Part shown: in pieces, positions 1 to 8,476 of the stretch
Position numbering within the stretch: position 1 is the first letter of the stretch
How the letters are laid out: each line of letters begins with the position of its first letter
Source of the DNA: Gammaproteobacteria bacterium
Lineage (GTDB): Bacteria > Pseudomonadota > Gammaproteobacteria > Chromatiales > Chromatiaceae
NCBI GenBank assembly: GCA_030065815.1
Contig: JASJCU010000008.1
Span: 1-55,339, forward strand
Direction: 5' to 3'
DNA length: 55,339 bases
The notes under the pieces: generated by a model
Told to the model about the DNA's origin: nothing
The model's database searches: none
Seen by the model: only the letters and a program-made list of their open reading frames with translations
Program-made: the position numbers and the translations under genes

Positions 1-257
1 CCAACTGGGACCTCGCGCCGCTGGCGCGCGAGCTGCCGCGGATCGCGCCGCTGCTGTACCTGGTCGCCTGCGCCAACGACCGTACCGTGCCGCCGGCCGA
101 GGCGCGGCGGCTGCACGCGCTGTTGCCGGGCAGCCACCTGATCCGGGTACCCGGTCTCGGTCACCTCGGTCACGAGGAGGCACCGCAACGCTTTGCCGAG
201 CTGATCCAGGACATCGCCGACGGTGGCGCCGGCCGGCCCGCGGACGCCGGTCGCTGA
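1..257 (+). CDS. bchO: BchO-like alpha/beta hydrolase, C-terminal end (5' truncated by window)
   Basis: The open frame running in from the left edge ends at TGA 255-257 and gives about 84 residues. It contains the C-terminal signature of an alpha/beta hydrolase: an Asp in a NDRTVP loop and the catalytic-His region PGLGHLGHEE. BchO, the putative magnesium-chelatase accessory protein of purple bacteria, ends this way and normally follows bchI-bchD. Position at the edge of a photosynthesis cluster just before crtB supports BchO over a generic hydrolase. The nucleophile elbow and the start lie outside the window, so family membership is firm and the exact name is inferred from context. Confidence 0.72.
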   Translation, partial: NWDLAPLARELPRIAPLLYLVACANDRTVPPAEARRLHALLPGSHLIRVPGLGHLGHEEAPQRFAELIQDIADGGAGRPADAGR

Positions 258-304
258 GACGCCGGCGACGCCGGGCTTGGCCGGCCTCCGTCGGCCTGCT
301 AGGC

Positions 305-348
305 TGTCTAAAGTCGTAGACACTTTTTGATGTCTACATCAATGACGC
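305..348. promoter_or_regulatory. Tandem PpsR/CrtJ-type operator upstream of crtB
   Basis: A full TGT-N12-ACA palindrome, TGTCTAAAGTCGTAGACA, lies at 305-322. After exactly 8 bp a second element starts at 331 (TGTCTACATCAATGACGC) that keeps only the left half. The pair sits about 95 bp before the crtB ATG. Spacing equals that of the other tandem sites in this window. CrtJ/PpsR repressors bind such paired sites cooperatively; binding here is inferred. Confidence 0.75.
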
Positions 349-441
349 GCTCGTCGAGCGCGCGCGGGCCAGTGGCCGTGCCGATGGCGGGCCGGCGGCG
401 CTGCGCCCAGTGACCGCGAGCCGTGGACGAGGTGGTGCCGG

Positions 442-1545
442 ATGGCAACAGGATCTGTCGACACGGGTGATCGGCCCGGAAGCGACCTGCGCGACTGCCG
501 CGCGCGGCTTCGCGCCGGGTCGCGCTCCTTCCATGCCGCGGCGTTGCTGCTGCCGGCCGGTTTCTGCCGGCCCGCCGCCGCGCTGTATGCGTTCTGCCGC
601 GTCGCCGACGACGCGGTCGACATCGATCCGGATCCGGTGCAGGCATTGCGTGCGCTGCACGCGCGCCTCGACGCGCTGTATGCCGGGCGGCCGCACGACC
701 ACGCCGCCGATCGTGCGCTGGCCGAGGTCGTCGAACGGTTCGCGATTCCACAGGCCCTGTTCGCGGCGCTGTTCGAGGGTTTCGCGTGGGATGCCGCAGG
801 TCGGCGCTACGCCGATCGCGGCCAGCTGCTCGACTATGCGGCACGCGTCGCCGGTACGGTCGGGGCGATGATGGCGCTGCTGATGGGCGTGCGCGATCGC
901 GACATGCTGGCACGCGCCTGCGATCTCGGTGCCGCGATGCAGCTGACCAATATCGCCCGCGACGTCGGTGAGGACGCGCGCAACGGACGCCTGTACCTGC
1001 CCGAGTCGTGGTTGCGCGAGGCCGGCGTCGACCCCGACGCCTTCGTCGCCCGGCCAGTCTTCACGCCGGCGCTCGGCGGCGTCGTGCAGCGCCTGCTGGA
1101 CGACGCCGAGTCGCTGTACCGACGCGCCGACAGCGGCATTGCACGGCTGCCGCGGCGTTGCCGGCCGGCGATGTACACCGCCCGGCTGCTGTATGCGGAG
1201 ATCGGCCGCGAGATCGAGCGTCGGCACTGCGACTCGGTCACGCAGCGCGCCGTGGTGTCGCCGCGACGCAAGCTGCGAACGCTGCTCGGCCTGGCGCGCC
1301 TGGTCGGCCTGTCGGGCGCGGCGCTGACCGAGCCCGCCGACCCGGCGACGGCGTTCCTCGTCGCCGCGGCGGCACAGGCGGCGCCGGCTAGCAGGGCGCT
1401 GACGATCGGTCGTGCGCGCCACGAGGGCCGGTTGGCCTGGATGCTCGAGCTGTTCGCGGATCTCGACCGCCGCGAGCGCGCCGCCGCCGGCGCCACGCCG
1501 CTCGACGACGCGTCGGCGCTGGCCCAGGAGGCGCCGGCCCGGTGA
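442..1545 (+). CDS. crtB: Phytoene synthase CrtB
   Basis: Condenses two geranylgeranyl diphosphates head to head into phytoene, the first committed carotenoid step, at the cytoplasmic membrane. The 367-residue product has the first Asp-rich signature in YAFCRVADDAVD (about residues 48-59) and the second in LTNIARDVGEDARNGRLYLP, both diagnostic of squalene/phytoene synthases. The ATG is preceded by GAGGTGG about 8 nt upstream. A PpsR-type operator pair lies upstream and a tiny ORF overlaps the stop codon as GTGA. The usual partner crtI is not adjacent and is not found anywhere in the window. Length is slightly above the family norm because of an extended C-terminus. Confidence 0.95.
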   Translation: MATGSVDTGDRPGSDLRDCRARLRAGSRSFHAAALLLPAGFCRPAAALYAFCRVADDAVDIDPDPVQALRALHARLDALYAGRPHDHAADRALAEVVERFAIPQALFAALFEGFAWDAAGRRYADRGQLLDYAARVAGTVGAMMALLMGVRDRDMLARACDLGAAMQLTNIARDVGEDARNGRLYLPESWLREAGVDPDAFVARPVFTPALGGVVQRLLDDAESLYRRADSGIARLPRRCRPAMYTARLLYAEIGREIERRHCDSVTQRAVVSPRRKLRTLLGLARLVGLSGAALTEPADPATAFLVAAAAQAAPASRALTIGRARHEGRLAWMLELFADLDRRERAAAGATPLDDASALAQEAPAR

Positions 1546-1676
1546 GCGGTAAATGGCTCGGGCTGCTGGAGCTGCTGCTGGTGTTCGGCGCCCTGGTCTG
1601 GTTCGGCTACGCCCAGCTCAGGTCGGTGCGCCGGCCGCCGCGCCGGGACCCCGAACGCGACGACGACAGCGCCTGA
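1542..1676 (+). CDS. Small single-pass membrane protein following crtB (44 aa)
   Basis: A GTG start at 1542 overlaps the crtB stop (GTGA), so translation is probably coupled. The predicted protein begins MSGKWLGLLELLLVFGALVW, giving one strongly hydrophobic helix over residues 5-22, followed by a basic Arg-rich segment (SVRRPPRRDPERDDD) at the C-terminus. That layout suggests a single membrane span with a charged cytoplasmic tail. Codon third positions are almost all G or C, as in neighbouring real genes. No function is recognised; co-expression with crtB suggests a role in, or tolerance of, carotenoid or photosystem assembly. It is short enough for gene callers to miss. Confidence 0.6.
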   Translation: MSGKWLGLLELLLVFGALVWFGYAQLRSVRRPPRRDPERDDDSA

Positions 1677-1724
1677 CCGCGACGCCGGGCACGCATTGGC
1701 CGCGCCCGACGGCCGCGCGCCTGA

Positions 1725-2735
1725 TCAGGACCGCGGCGCGCCGCGGATCCGCGGCATCCGGAACGGCAGCAGCATCTGCACCCAGCGCCGGGCGAAGCGG
1801 TTCAGGCACAGGCTCTCGTGGATCGCGGTCAGCGGCTGGCCCAGCAGTCGCGTGCGGATGATCGAGCGGGCATAGAACGGCGTGTCCTCGAGGGTCTCGG
1901 TCACGGTCGGTGTGTGGCCGGGCTCGGCCTGGACGCCGCGCGGTATGCGCCAGATCCGGGTCGCCGGCAGGCGACGGTCGCGCGGCGCCTCGAAGTGCTC
2001 GACGGCGCCGTGCCGGTCGAACAGCAGCGCCAGTGATGCGCTGTCGCGACCACGCTCTTCGCGGTTGTAGAGGACCGCGCAACGGCCGTCGTCGAGCATG
2101 CCGCGCGACCAGTCCCAGCGCACGAAGCGCCGTTCCAGCGCCTCCGGCCCCCAGTTCGCATCCAGGTAGGCGTCGCCGCGCCAGCGCAGCGCCGGTTGCT
2201 GCATCTCGACCTCGACGCGTGATCGCGGCGCGATCGGCCACCACTGGTGGCCGCCGGCGCGGTCGAGCGCGAAACGCTGCGTGCTGACGGCGGCCGGGTG
2301 CACGCGGATGGTGCCGCGCAGCCGGCGCGGCACCGGCACCGTGCGTTCGTCGACCCGGATCTCCAGCCAGCGGCCATTCCAGTGCAGCGCACTGGATCCG
2401 ACGACCAGCCGCTCCGGGGCGCGTCGCAGGGCCTGCGCGTCACGCTCGGTCAGGGCCCAGCGTTTGCCGGCGGCGCCGTACAGCGCGACGTTGAGGGCGC
2501 AGTGGTCCTCCGGGTCGGCGGGTCCGCGGCGACGCGCGGCCGCGTAATACGGCGAGAACACACTGCCGATCATCGCGATCAGCGTCAGGCCGTGGCGACC
2601 GTCGTCGCTGAGCGCATCCAGGTACCACCAGGCATAGCCGCTGGTCGCGACCGCACGGTCGAACTCCAGACCGGGCGCGGCGCGAGGTCTGCGGAGATCT
2701 GCCGCCTGGGTGTCGGTGCTTTGCGCGCTCGCCAT
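1725..2735 (-). CDS. crtC: Carotenoid 1,2-hydratase (hydroxyneurosporene synthase) CrtC
   Basis: Adds water across the C1-C2 double bond of acyclic carotenoids (neurosporene, lycopene) on the way to spheroidene or spirilloxanthin. The N-terminal part reads GYAWWYLDALSDDGRHGLT followed by GSVFSPYYA, the CrtC fingerprint, and the C-terminal half carries further Trp-rich conserved blocks. The 336-residue form starting MASAQSTDTQ at 2735 is chosen; the longer open frame would run through the operator and into crtE. Divergent from crtE and convergent with the crtB unit. crtD, its frequent neighbour, is absent. A promoter-like TTTAGA-N17-TAGAAT on this strand overlaps the operators. Confidence 0.92.
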   Translation of the reverse strand: MASAQSTDTQAADLRRPRAAPGLEFDRAVATSGYAWWYLDALSDDGRHGLTLIAMIGSVFSPYYAAARRRGPADPEDHCALNVALYGAAGKRWALTERDAQALRRAPERLVVGSSALHWNGRWLEIRVDERTVPVPRRLRGTIRVHPAAVSTQRFALDRAGGHQWWPIAPRSRVEVEMQQPALRWRGDAYLDANWGPEALERRFVRWDWSRGMLDDGRCAVLYNREERGRDSASLALLFDRHGAVEHFEAPRDRRLPATRIWRIPRGVQAEPGHTPTVTETLEDTPFYARSIIRTRLLGQPLTAIHESLCLNRFARRWVQMLLPFRMPRIRGAPRS

Positions 2736-2779
2736 CGTGATCGTGCGGGTCCCCGCTCGGTTGACCGGAATCTCAGCAG

Positions 2780-2823
2780 TGTCTATTCTAGCTGACAAAT
2801 GATGATGTCTAAATACCAAGACA
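2780..2823. promoter_or_regulatory. Tandem PpsR/CrtJ operators between crtC and crtE
   Basis: Two full TGT-N12-ACA palindromes, TGTCTATTCTAGCTGACA (2780-2797) and TGTCTAAATACCAAGACA (2806-2823), are separated by 8 bp in the 112-bp divergent region. They are positioned to block transcription in both directions. On the minus strand a TTTAGA-N17-TAGAAT promoter candidate for crtC overlaps both sites. No convincing -10 was found for crtE. Confidence 0.85.
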
Positions 2824-2847
2824 TCCAACCTGACCGCCGGGGGCGCC

Positions 2848-3726
2848 ATGAACGATGCAGACACCAAGATTGAGCAGGTACTCAAGGCCGTGATCGGTCG
2901 CGCCGCCGACCGCACCTGTCCGCCACTGCTGGCGCGCGCGGTGCGTTACGCGGTGTTCCCGGGCGGGGCGCGCCTGCGGCCCAAGCTGTGCCTCGCGGTG
3001 GCCGCCGCCAACGGTGACTCGGATCCGGCCCTGTCGGCCGCGGCCGCGGCGTCGATCGAGCTGTTGCATTGCGCGTCGCTGGTCCACGACGACCTGCCGT
3101 GCTTCGACAACGCCGACGAGCGCCGCGGCAAGCCCTCGGTGCACGTCGCGTTCGGCGATCAGATCGCGGTGCTGACCGGCGATGCGCTGATCGTGCTCGG
3201 CTTCGAGTCGCTGGGCCAGGCGGCCGGCAACTGCCGTTCGCCGCAGCGCCTGTCGACATTGTTGTCGATCACCGGCCGCGCCGTGGGTATGCCGTTCGGC
3301 ATCTCGGCCGGCCAGGCGTGGGAATGCGAGGCCGACGTCGATGTCTCGCAGTACCACCAGGCCAAGACCGGCTCGCTGTTCGTCGCCGCGACCTGCGCCG
3401 GTGCCGCCGCGGCCGGTGCCGATCCCGAGCCGTGGATCCTGCTCGGCCAGCGCATCGGCGAGGGCTATCAGGTCGCCGACGATATCCGCGACGCGACCGC
3501 GGATGCCGAGACGCTCGGCAAACCGGTCGGCCAGGACGAGGCCCTGGGGCGGCCGAGCGTCGTCCACGAACTCGGATTGAACGGTGCGGTGCGGCGCCTG
3601 CGCGAGCTCATCGACGAGGGCGTCGAGTCGATCCCGGCGTGTCCCGGCGGCGACCTGCTGCGCCTGCTGATCGTCGAGGAATCGAAGCGCTTCCTGCCCA
3701 GCGGGCTGGCGCGCCGCGCCGCCTGA
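2848..3726 (+). CDS. crtE: Geranylgeranyl diphosphate synthase CrtE
   Basis: Makes the C20 prenyl diphosphate used for phytoene and for the bacteriochlorophyll tail. The 292-residue product is the normal length of a short-chain trans-prenyltransferase. It has the first Asp-rich motif in VHDDLPCFDNADERRGKPS, the second in YQVADDIRDATAD, and a substrate-binding GGARLRP near residue 39. The ATG follows a GGGGGC Shine-Dalgarno-like run. First gene of the crtEF-bchCXYZ-puf superoperon and expressed from the operator region shared with crtC. crtF follows after 7 nt. Confidence 0.95.
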   Translation: MNDADTKIEQVLKAVIGRAADRTCPPLLARAVRYAVFPGGARLRPKLCLAVAAANGDSDPALSAAAAASIELLHCASLVHDDLPCFDNADERRGKPSVHVAFGDQIAVLTGDALIVLGFESLGQAAGNCRSPQRLSTLLSITGRAVGMPFGISAGQAWECEADVDVSQYHQAKTGSLFVAATCAGAAAAGADPEPWILLGQRIGEGYQVADDIRDATADAETLGKPVGQDEALGRPSVVHELGLNGAVRRLRELIDEGVESIPACPGGDLLRLLIVEESKRFLPSGLARRAA

Positions 3727-3733
3727 TTCGCCG

Positions 3734-4891
3734 GTGGCGGCGCATCCGCAGGCCTCCGAGGGACCGCTGGACGTGCCCGTCGCGCAGTCGCTGCGCGATC
3801 GCTGGCTGGGTCTGCGCGACCGCCTGCTGATGAGCCGCCGTTTCCAGCGCTGGGCCGCGCGGTTCCCGCTGACCCGCCCGGTGACGCGGCGGCGCACCCG
3901 CGAGCTGTTCGATATCGCCGCGGGTTTCGTCTATTCGCAGGTCCTCGCGGCCTGCGTCCGGCTCGGCCTGCTCGAACGGCTCGCCGACGGGCCGTGTTCG
4001 ACCGATCGGCTGGCGTCGCTGACCGGCCTGCCGGGTGACGCGCTGCAGCGCCTGCTCGCGGCGGCCGCGTCGCTGCGCCTGGTCGAGCCGCGCAGCGGCG
4101 GCCGCTACGGGCTCGGTGCGCACGGCGCCGCGCTGCTCGGCAATCCCGGCATCAGCGCGATGGTCCGCCACCATGCGCTGTTGTACGCCGACCTCGGCGA
4201 CCCGGTCGCACTGCTGCGCGACCGCCGCGGCGCGCGCCTGGCGACCTATTGGCCCTATGCCGCCGCGGCACACCCCGAACGCCTGGCCGCGGCCGACGTC
4301 CACGACTACAGCGAGCTGATGGGCGAGTCGCAGGCGCTGATCGCCGGCGATGTGCTCGACCGCTACTCGCTGCGCGGTCAGTGCTCGCTGCTCGACCTGG
4401 CCGGCGGCGAGGGACGCTTCGCGGCGCTCGCGGCCGCGCGTTGGCCGGATCTGCAGGTCACGCTGCTGGACCTGCCGGCGGTCGCCGAGCGGGCGCGTCA
4501 GCGCCTGCGGCGCAGCGGGCTGCAGGACCGGGTGAGCGCGGTCGGCGGCGACCTGTTTGCGCCACCGCCGCTGCAGGGGTTCGACGTCGTCTCGCTGATC
4601 CGGGTCGTGCACGACCACGACGATGCGGCGGCGCTGGCGATCCTGGAGACCGCGCGGCGGGCGCTGCGACCCGGCGGCAGGCTGCTGATCGCCGAGCCGA
4701 TGGCCGGCACGCCGGGTGCCGAACCGGTCGGTGACGCCTACTTCGGCCTCTATCTCTGGGCCATGGGCAGCGGCCGCGCGCGCCGTCGCGAGGAACTGCA
4801 GGGGCTGTTGGCGTGTGCCGGATTCCGCGCCAGCCGCGAGCTGCGGACGCCGCGCCCGCTGCTCGTGCGCCTGCTGGTCGCCGAGGCCTGA
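3734..4891 (+). CDS. crtF: Demethylspheroidene O-methyltransferase CrtF
   Basis: Methylates the 1-hydroxyl of demethylated carotenoids with S-adenosylmethionine, giving the methoxy group of spheroidene or spirilloxanthin. The 385-residue protein has an N-terminal winged-helix dimerisation region (FVYSQVLAACVRLGLLERLA) and a C-terminal class I methyltransferase fold with the SAM loop LLDLAGGEGRFAAL (about residues 218-231) and RVVHDHDD, typical of the O-methyltransferase-2 family. Translation starts at GTG 3734, eight bases after the crtE stop. Gene order crtE-crtF-bchC matches many purple bacteria. Confidence 0.9.
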   Translation: MAAHPQASEGPLDVPVAQSLRDRWLGLRDRLLMSRRFQRWAARFPLTRPVTRRRTRELFDIAAGFVYSQVLAACVRLGLLERLADGPCSTDRLASLTGLPGDALQRLLAAAASLRLVEPRSGGRYGLGAHGAALLGNPGISAMVRHHALLYADLGDPVALLRDRRGARLATYWPYAAAAHPERLAAADVHDYSELMGESQALIAGDVLDRYSLRGQCSLLDLAGGEGRFAALAAARWPDLQVTLLDLPAVAERARQRLRRSGLQDRVSAVGGDLFAPPPLQGFDVVSLIRVVHDHDDAAALAILETARRALRPGGRLLIAEPMAGTPGAEPVGDAYFGLYLWAMGSGRARRREELQGLLACAGFRASRELRTPRPLLVRLLVAEA

Positions 4892-4901
4892 CGGTCGCGA
4901 G

Positions 4902-4945
4902 TGTCCGAAAAAATTGACAATTTGAAAAGTCTATTTAGACTGACA
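4902..4945 (+). promoter_or_regulatory. bchC promoter with tandem PpsR/CrtJ operators
   Basis: TGTCCGAAAAAATTGACA (4902-4919) is a full TGT-N12-ACA site. Eight bases later AGTCTATTTAGACTGACA (4928-4945) is a near-consensus second site containing the inverted repeat AGTCTA-TT-TAGACT. A sigma-70-like TTGACA (4914-4919), 16-bp spacer and TAGACT (4936-4941) are embedded in the two operators, so occupied sites would cover -35 and -10. Predicted transcription start is near 4947-4948. The bchC promoter of Rhodobacter capsulatus has the same paired arrangement. Confidence 0.85.
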
Positions 4946-4946
4946 C

Positions 4947-5000
4947 ATGAGTCATTCGGTGGATGAACCAGCCGTGAAGCGGCGGGGGGCCCTGTCTTGA
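4947..5000 (+). CDS. Putative 17-codon leader ORF coupled to bchC
   Basis: ATG 4947 opens a 17-codon frame (MSHSVDEPAVKRRGALS) ending at TGA 4998-5000, whose stop overlaps the bchC TTG start in the sequence TTGA. The ATG lies within a base of the transcription start predicted from the TTGACA/TAGACT promoter, so it would be read from an almost leaderless mRNA. The overlap with a weak TTG start suggests translational coupling. There is no proof of translation, and such a short frame could occur by chance. Confidence 0.35.
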   Translation: MSHSVDEPAVKRRGALS

Positions 5001-5947
5001 GTCTTGCAACGACTGCCGTGGTCTTCGAGCGTGCCGGACAGCTGTCCGTGAGCCAGGTCGGCCTGATGCGGCCGGGCGATGACGACTGCGTCGTCGAGAT
5101 CGAGTGGAGCGGCATCAGCACCGGGACCGAGCGCCTGTTGTGGAACGGCAGCATGCCGGACTTTCCCGGTATGGGTTATCCGCTGGTGCCCGGCTACGAA
5201 TCGGTCGGCCGGGTCGCGAGCGGCGGTGCCGGCAGCGGACTGCAGGTCGGCCAACGCGTGTTCGTCCCCGGGTCGCGCGGCTTCACCGGCGTGCGCGGAC
5301 TGTTCGGCGGCGCGGCCGCGCGGGTCGTTGCGCCGGCGGCGCGGCTGATACCGCTGGCCGACGACATCGCCGAGGAGGGCGTCCTGCTGGCGCTCGCGGC
5401 GACCGCGTATCACGCGCTGGCGGTGTCCGGCCGGGTGGAGCTGCCCGACCTGATCGTCGGCCACGGCGTGCTCGGCCGGCTGGTCGCGCGACTGGTCGTC
5501 GCGCTGGACGGGCCGCCACCGATGGTCTGGGAGGCCAACCCGGCGCGGCGTGACGCCAGCGGCGGTTATGTCGTGATCGACCCGGCCGCCGACCAGGAGC
5601 GCGACTACCGCCTGATCTGTGACGCCAGCGGTGATGCCGCGCTGTGCAACGAGCTGATCCTGCGCCTCGCGCGTCGCGGCAGGATCGTGCTCGCCGGCTT
5701 CTACGAACGACCGCTGAGCTTCGACTTCGCCCCCGCCTTCATGCGCGAGGCCGGACTGCAGGTCGCCGCCGAGTGGCAGCCGGAGGACCTGGACCAGGTG
5801 ATCCGGCTGCTGCGCAGCGGCCGGCTGTCGCTCGATGGCCTGATCACGCACCGCGAGACACCCGCCCGCGCAGCGACTGCGTACCACACGGCGTTCGCAG
5901 ACGACGCCTGCCTGAAGATGATCCTCGACTGGAGAACACCGCAATGA
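4997..5947 (+). CDS. bchC: Bacteriochlorophyllide a dehydrogenase BchC
   Basis: Oxidises the 3-(1-hydroxyethyl) group of the bacteriochlorin to the 3-acetyl group of bacteriochlorophyll a. The 316-residue protein is a zinc-less medium-chain dehydrogenase-like enzyme with EIEWSGISTGTERLLW and PGYESVGRV near the N-terminus, the BchC hallmarks, and a nucleotide-binding region around GHGVLGRLVARLV. Only TTG 4997 is available as a start: an in-frame TGA occurs at 4964 with no start codon between, and GGGGGG lies 8 nt upstream. The stop overlaps bchX as ATGA. Confidence 0.95.
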   Translation: MSLATTAVVFERAGQLSVSQVGLMRPGDDDCVVEIEWSGISTGTERLLWNGSMPDFPGMGYPLVPGYESVGRVASGGAGSGLQVGQRVFVPGSRGFTGVRGLFGGAAARVVAPAARLIPLADDIAEEGVLLALAATAYHALAVSGRVELPDLIVGHGVLGRLVARLVVALDGPPPMVWEANPARRDASGGYVVIDPAADQERDYRLICDASGDAALCNELILRLARRGRIVLAGFYERPLSFDFAPAFMREAGLQVAAEWQPEDLDQVIRLLRSGRLSLDGLITHRETPARAATAYHTAFADDACLKMILDWRTPQ

Positions 5948-6948
5948 GCAAGTCGCAAGCAGATTCGGCCCCGTCGGCCCGCCGTTCGGCCGGCGCGGAG
6001 GTGGCGATCGACGTCGGCGCGCTGGCGACATCGGCGGCCGCGGCCAAGACCCAGATCATCGCGATCTACGGCAAGGGCGGTATCGGCAAGAGCTTCACGC
6101 TCGCCAACCTGTCCTACATGATGGCCCAGCAGGGCAAGAAGGTCCTGCTGATCGGCTGCGACCCGAAGAGTGACACGACGTCGTTGCTGTTCGGCGGCAA
6201 GGCCTGCCCGGCGATCATCGAGACGGCGTCGAAGAAGAAGCTCGCTGGCGAGACCGTGCAGATCGGCGACGTCTGTTTCAAACGCGATGGCGTCTACGCG
6301 ATGGAACTCGGCGGACCGGAGGTCGGCCGCGGCTGCGGCGGCCGCGGCATCATCCACGGCTTCGAGACCCTGGAGAAACTCGGCTTTCACGACTGGGACT
6401 TCGACTACGTCCTGCTCGATTTCCTCGGTGACGTGGTCTGCGGCGGCTTCGGCCTGCCGATCGCGCGCGACATGTGCCAGAAGGTCATCGTCGTCGCGTC
6501 CAACGACCTGCAGTCGCTGTACGTCGCCAACAACGTCTGCTCGGCGGTCGAGTACTTCCGCCGTCTCGGCGGCAATGTCGGGGTCGCCGGCATGGTCACC
6601 AACAAGGACGACGGCAGCGGCGAGGCCCAGGCCTTCTGCAGGGCCGTCGGCATTCCCGAGCTGGCGTCGATCCCGGCCAACGACGACATCCGCCGCAAGA
6701 GCGCCAACTACGACATCATCGGCTACCCGGACGGCGAATGGGGGCCGTTGTTCGCCGACCTCGCGCGCAACGTCGCCGAGGCGCCGCCGCACCAACCGAC
6801 ACCGCTGAGTCAGGACGGCTTGCTCGACCTGTTCGCCGGCGATGCCGTCGGCCGGCATGTCGTGCTCGAGCCGGCCTCGCTCGAGGACATGTGCGGCGAG
6901 GCGGCGCAGCCCAAGCCGTCGCTCGAGGTGATCTATGACAGCGTCTAG
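5944..6948 (+). CDS. bchX: Chlorophyllide a reductase iron protein BchX
   Basis: Nitrogenase Fe-protein homologue that passes electrons with ATP hydrolysis to BchY-BchZ for reduction of chlorophyllide a to bacteriochlorophyllide. Start ATG 5944 overlaps the bchC stop; the product is 334 residues. It carries the P-loop YGKGGIGKS at residues 42-50, switch-like DPKSDTTS, and the two Cys-containing segments RGCGGRG and DVVCGGFGLP that bind the intersubunit [4Fe-4S] cluster. An N-terminal extension of about 35 residues before the P-loop is typical of BchX and distinguishes it from BchL. Overlaps bchY by 14 nt. Confidence 0.96.
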   Translation: MSKSQADSAPSARRSAGAEVAIDVGALATSAAAAKTQIIAIYGKGGIGKSFTLANLSYMMAQQGKKVLLIGCDPKSDTTSLLFGGKACPAIIETASKKKLAGETVQIGDVCFKRDGVYAMELGGPEVGRGCGGRGIIHGFETLEKLGFHDWDFDYVLLDFLGDVVCGGFGLPIARDMCQKVIVVASNDLQSLYVANNVCSAVEYFRRLGGNVGVAGMVTNKDDGSGEAQAFCRAVGIPELASIPANDDIRRKSANYDIIGYPDGEWGPLFADLARNVAEAPPHQPTPLSQDGLLDLFAGDAVGRHVVLEPASLEDMCGEAAQPKPSLEVIYDSV

Positions 6949-8476
6949 ACCACCGCACGACGAACCGGCCGCCGCCGACGCGCCGCCCGGCGCCGGGGTC
7001 GACGGGCTCGGCTGCCACGCCGGCGCCGAACAGCTCGGCCGCGCGGCAGCGGCGGCCGGCAAGCGCGAGCTGCTCGAGCAGTTCGCGATCGACTACCCGA
7101 GCGGACCGCACGACCAGCCGCAGAGCATGTGCCCGGCGTTCGGCGCGCTGCGGGTCGGACTGCGCATGCGCCGCACCGCGACGGTGCTGAGCGGTTCGGC
7201 GTGCTGCGTCTACGGCCTGACCTTCACGTCGCATTTCTACGGCGCCCGGCGCACCGTCGGTTACGTGCCGTTCGATTCCGAGACCCTGGTCACCGGCAAG
7301 CTGTTCGAGGACATCCGCGACGCGGTGTTCAAGCTCGCCGATCCGGACAGGAACGACGCCGTCGTCGTCATCAACCTGTGCGTGCCGACGGCCTCGGGGG
7401 TGCCGCTCGATCTGCTGCCGAAAGAGATCAACGGCGTGCGCGTGATCGGCATCGACGTGCCGGGCTTCGGCGTGCCGACGCATGCCGAGGCGAAAGACGT
7501 GCTGGCCGGCGCGATGCTCAAGTTCGCGCGCACCGAGGCCGAGCTGGGCCCGGTGCAGGAGCCGGCGCAGGGCCGCAGCCGGAAGCCGAGCGTGACCCTG
7601 CTCGGCGAGATCTTCCCGGTCGATGCCGTGGCCATCGGTCGCATGCTCGAGCCCCTCGACCTCGCCGCGGGTCCGGTCGTGCCGACGCGCGAGTGGCGCG
7701 AGCTGTATGCCGCGCTCGACTGCGCGGCGGTCGCCGCGATCCACCCGTTCTACACGGCGTCGATCCGCGAGTTCGATAACGCCGGCAGGCAGTGCATCGG
7801 CTCCGCGCCGGTCGGCTACGACGGAACCGCGGCGTGGCTGCAGCAGGTCGGCGCGGCGTGCAACGTCAGTGCGGCCAAGGTCGCGATGGCGGGCAACGCG
7901 ATCCTGCCGGCGATCAAGGGTGCGTTGGCGGCAGCGCCGATCGGCGCCCGCATCACGCTGTCCGGTTACGAGGGCTCCGAGCTGCTGGTGGCCCGCCTGC
8001 TGGTCGAGAGCGGCGCCGACGTGCGCTATGTCGGCACCGCCTGCGCGCGTACGCCGTGGTCCGACGCCGATCGCGACTGGCTCGAGGCCAACGGCGTTGT
8101 CGTGAACTACCGGGCGTCGCTCGAAGACGACCTCGCGGCGATGCACGAGTTCCGCCCGGACCTCGCGATCGGCACCACGCCGGTCGTGCAGAAGGCCAAG
8201 GAGCTGGCGACGCCGGCGCTGTATTTCACCAACCTGATCTCGGCGCGGCCGATGATGGGACCGGCCGGGGCCGGTTCGCTGGCCCAGGTGGTCAATGCGG
8301 CCCTCGCTAGCAAGGGACGTTTCGACCGCATGCGCGAGTTCTTCGATGGCGTCGGCAGCGACGACAGCGCCGGAGTCTGGGAGGACGTGCCGGTCGATCA
8401 CAGTGCATTCCGTGCGCGTTACAAGAACCAGCTCGAGCGCCAGGCCAAGCGGCGCAAGACCCAGGAGGCCGTCTGA
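6935..8476 (+). CDS. bchY: Chlorophyllide a reductase subunit BchY
   Basis: One of two NifDK-like subunits forming the catalytic component of chlorophyllide a oxidoreductase. The 513-residue product contains the cluster-ligand segments [15 protein letters not shown] and [12 protein letters not shown] and the conserved C-terminal [26 protein letters not shown] Shine-Dalgarno inside the end of bchX precedes the ATG. bchZ starts at the last base of the stop. The C-terminal Lys/Arg-rich tail ([13 protein letters not shown]) is unremarkable. Confidence 0.96.
   Translation: MTASRPPHDEPAAADAPPGAGVDGLGCHAGAEQLGRAAAAAGKRELLEQFAIDYPSGPHDQPQSMCPAFGALRVGLRMRRTATVLSGSACCVYGLTFTSHFYGARRTVGYVPFDSETLVTGKLFEDIRDAVFKLADPDRNDAVVVINLCVPTASGVPLDLLPKEINGVRVIGIDVPGFGVPTHAEAKDVLAGAMLKFARTEAELGPVQEPAQGRSRKPSVTLLGEIFPVDAVAIGRMLEPLDLAAGPVVPTREWRELYAALDCAAVAAIHPFYTASIREFDNAGRQCIGSAPVGYDGTAAWLQQVGAACNVSAAKVAMAGNAILPAIKGALAAAPIGARITLSGYEGSELLVARLLVESGADVRYVGTACARTPWSDADRDWLEANGVVVNYRASLEDDLAAMHEFRPDLAIGTTPVVQKAKELATPALYFTNLISARPMMGPAGAGSLAQVVNAALASKGRFDRMREFFDGVGSDDSAGVWEDVPVDHSAFRARYKNQLERQAKRRKTQEAV

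Noticed and set aside
334-1422. Long minus-strand frame opposite crtB
   Set aside because: It has no family motifs and mirrors the codon structure of crtB. Long antisense frames are expected in DNA of this GC content; the same reasoning applies to the many others opposite real genes.
2736-2915. Longer N-terminus for crtC
   Set aside because: The extension would run through both operators and into crtE and adds no conserved residues. ATG 2735 gives the usual CrtC length.
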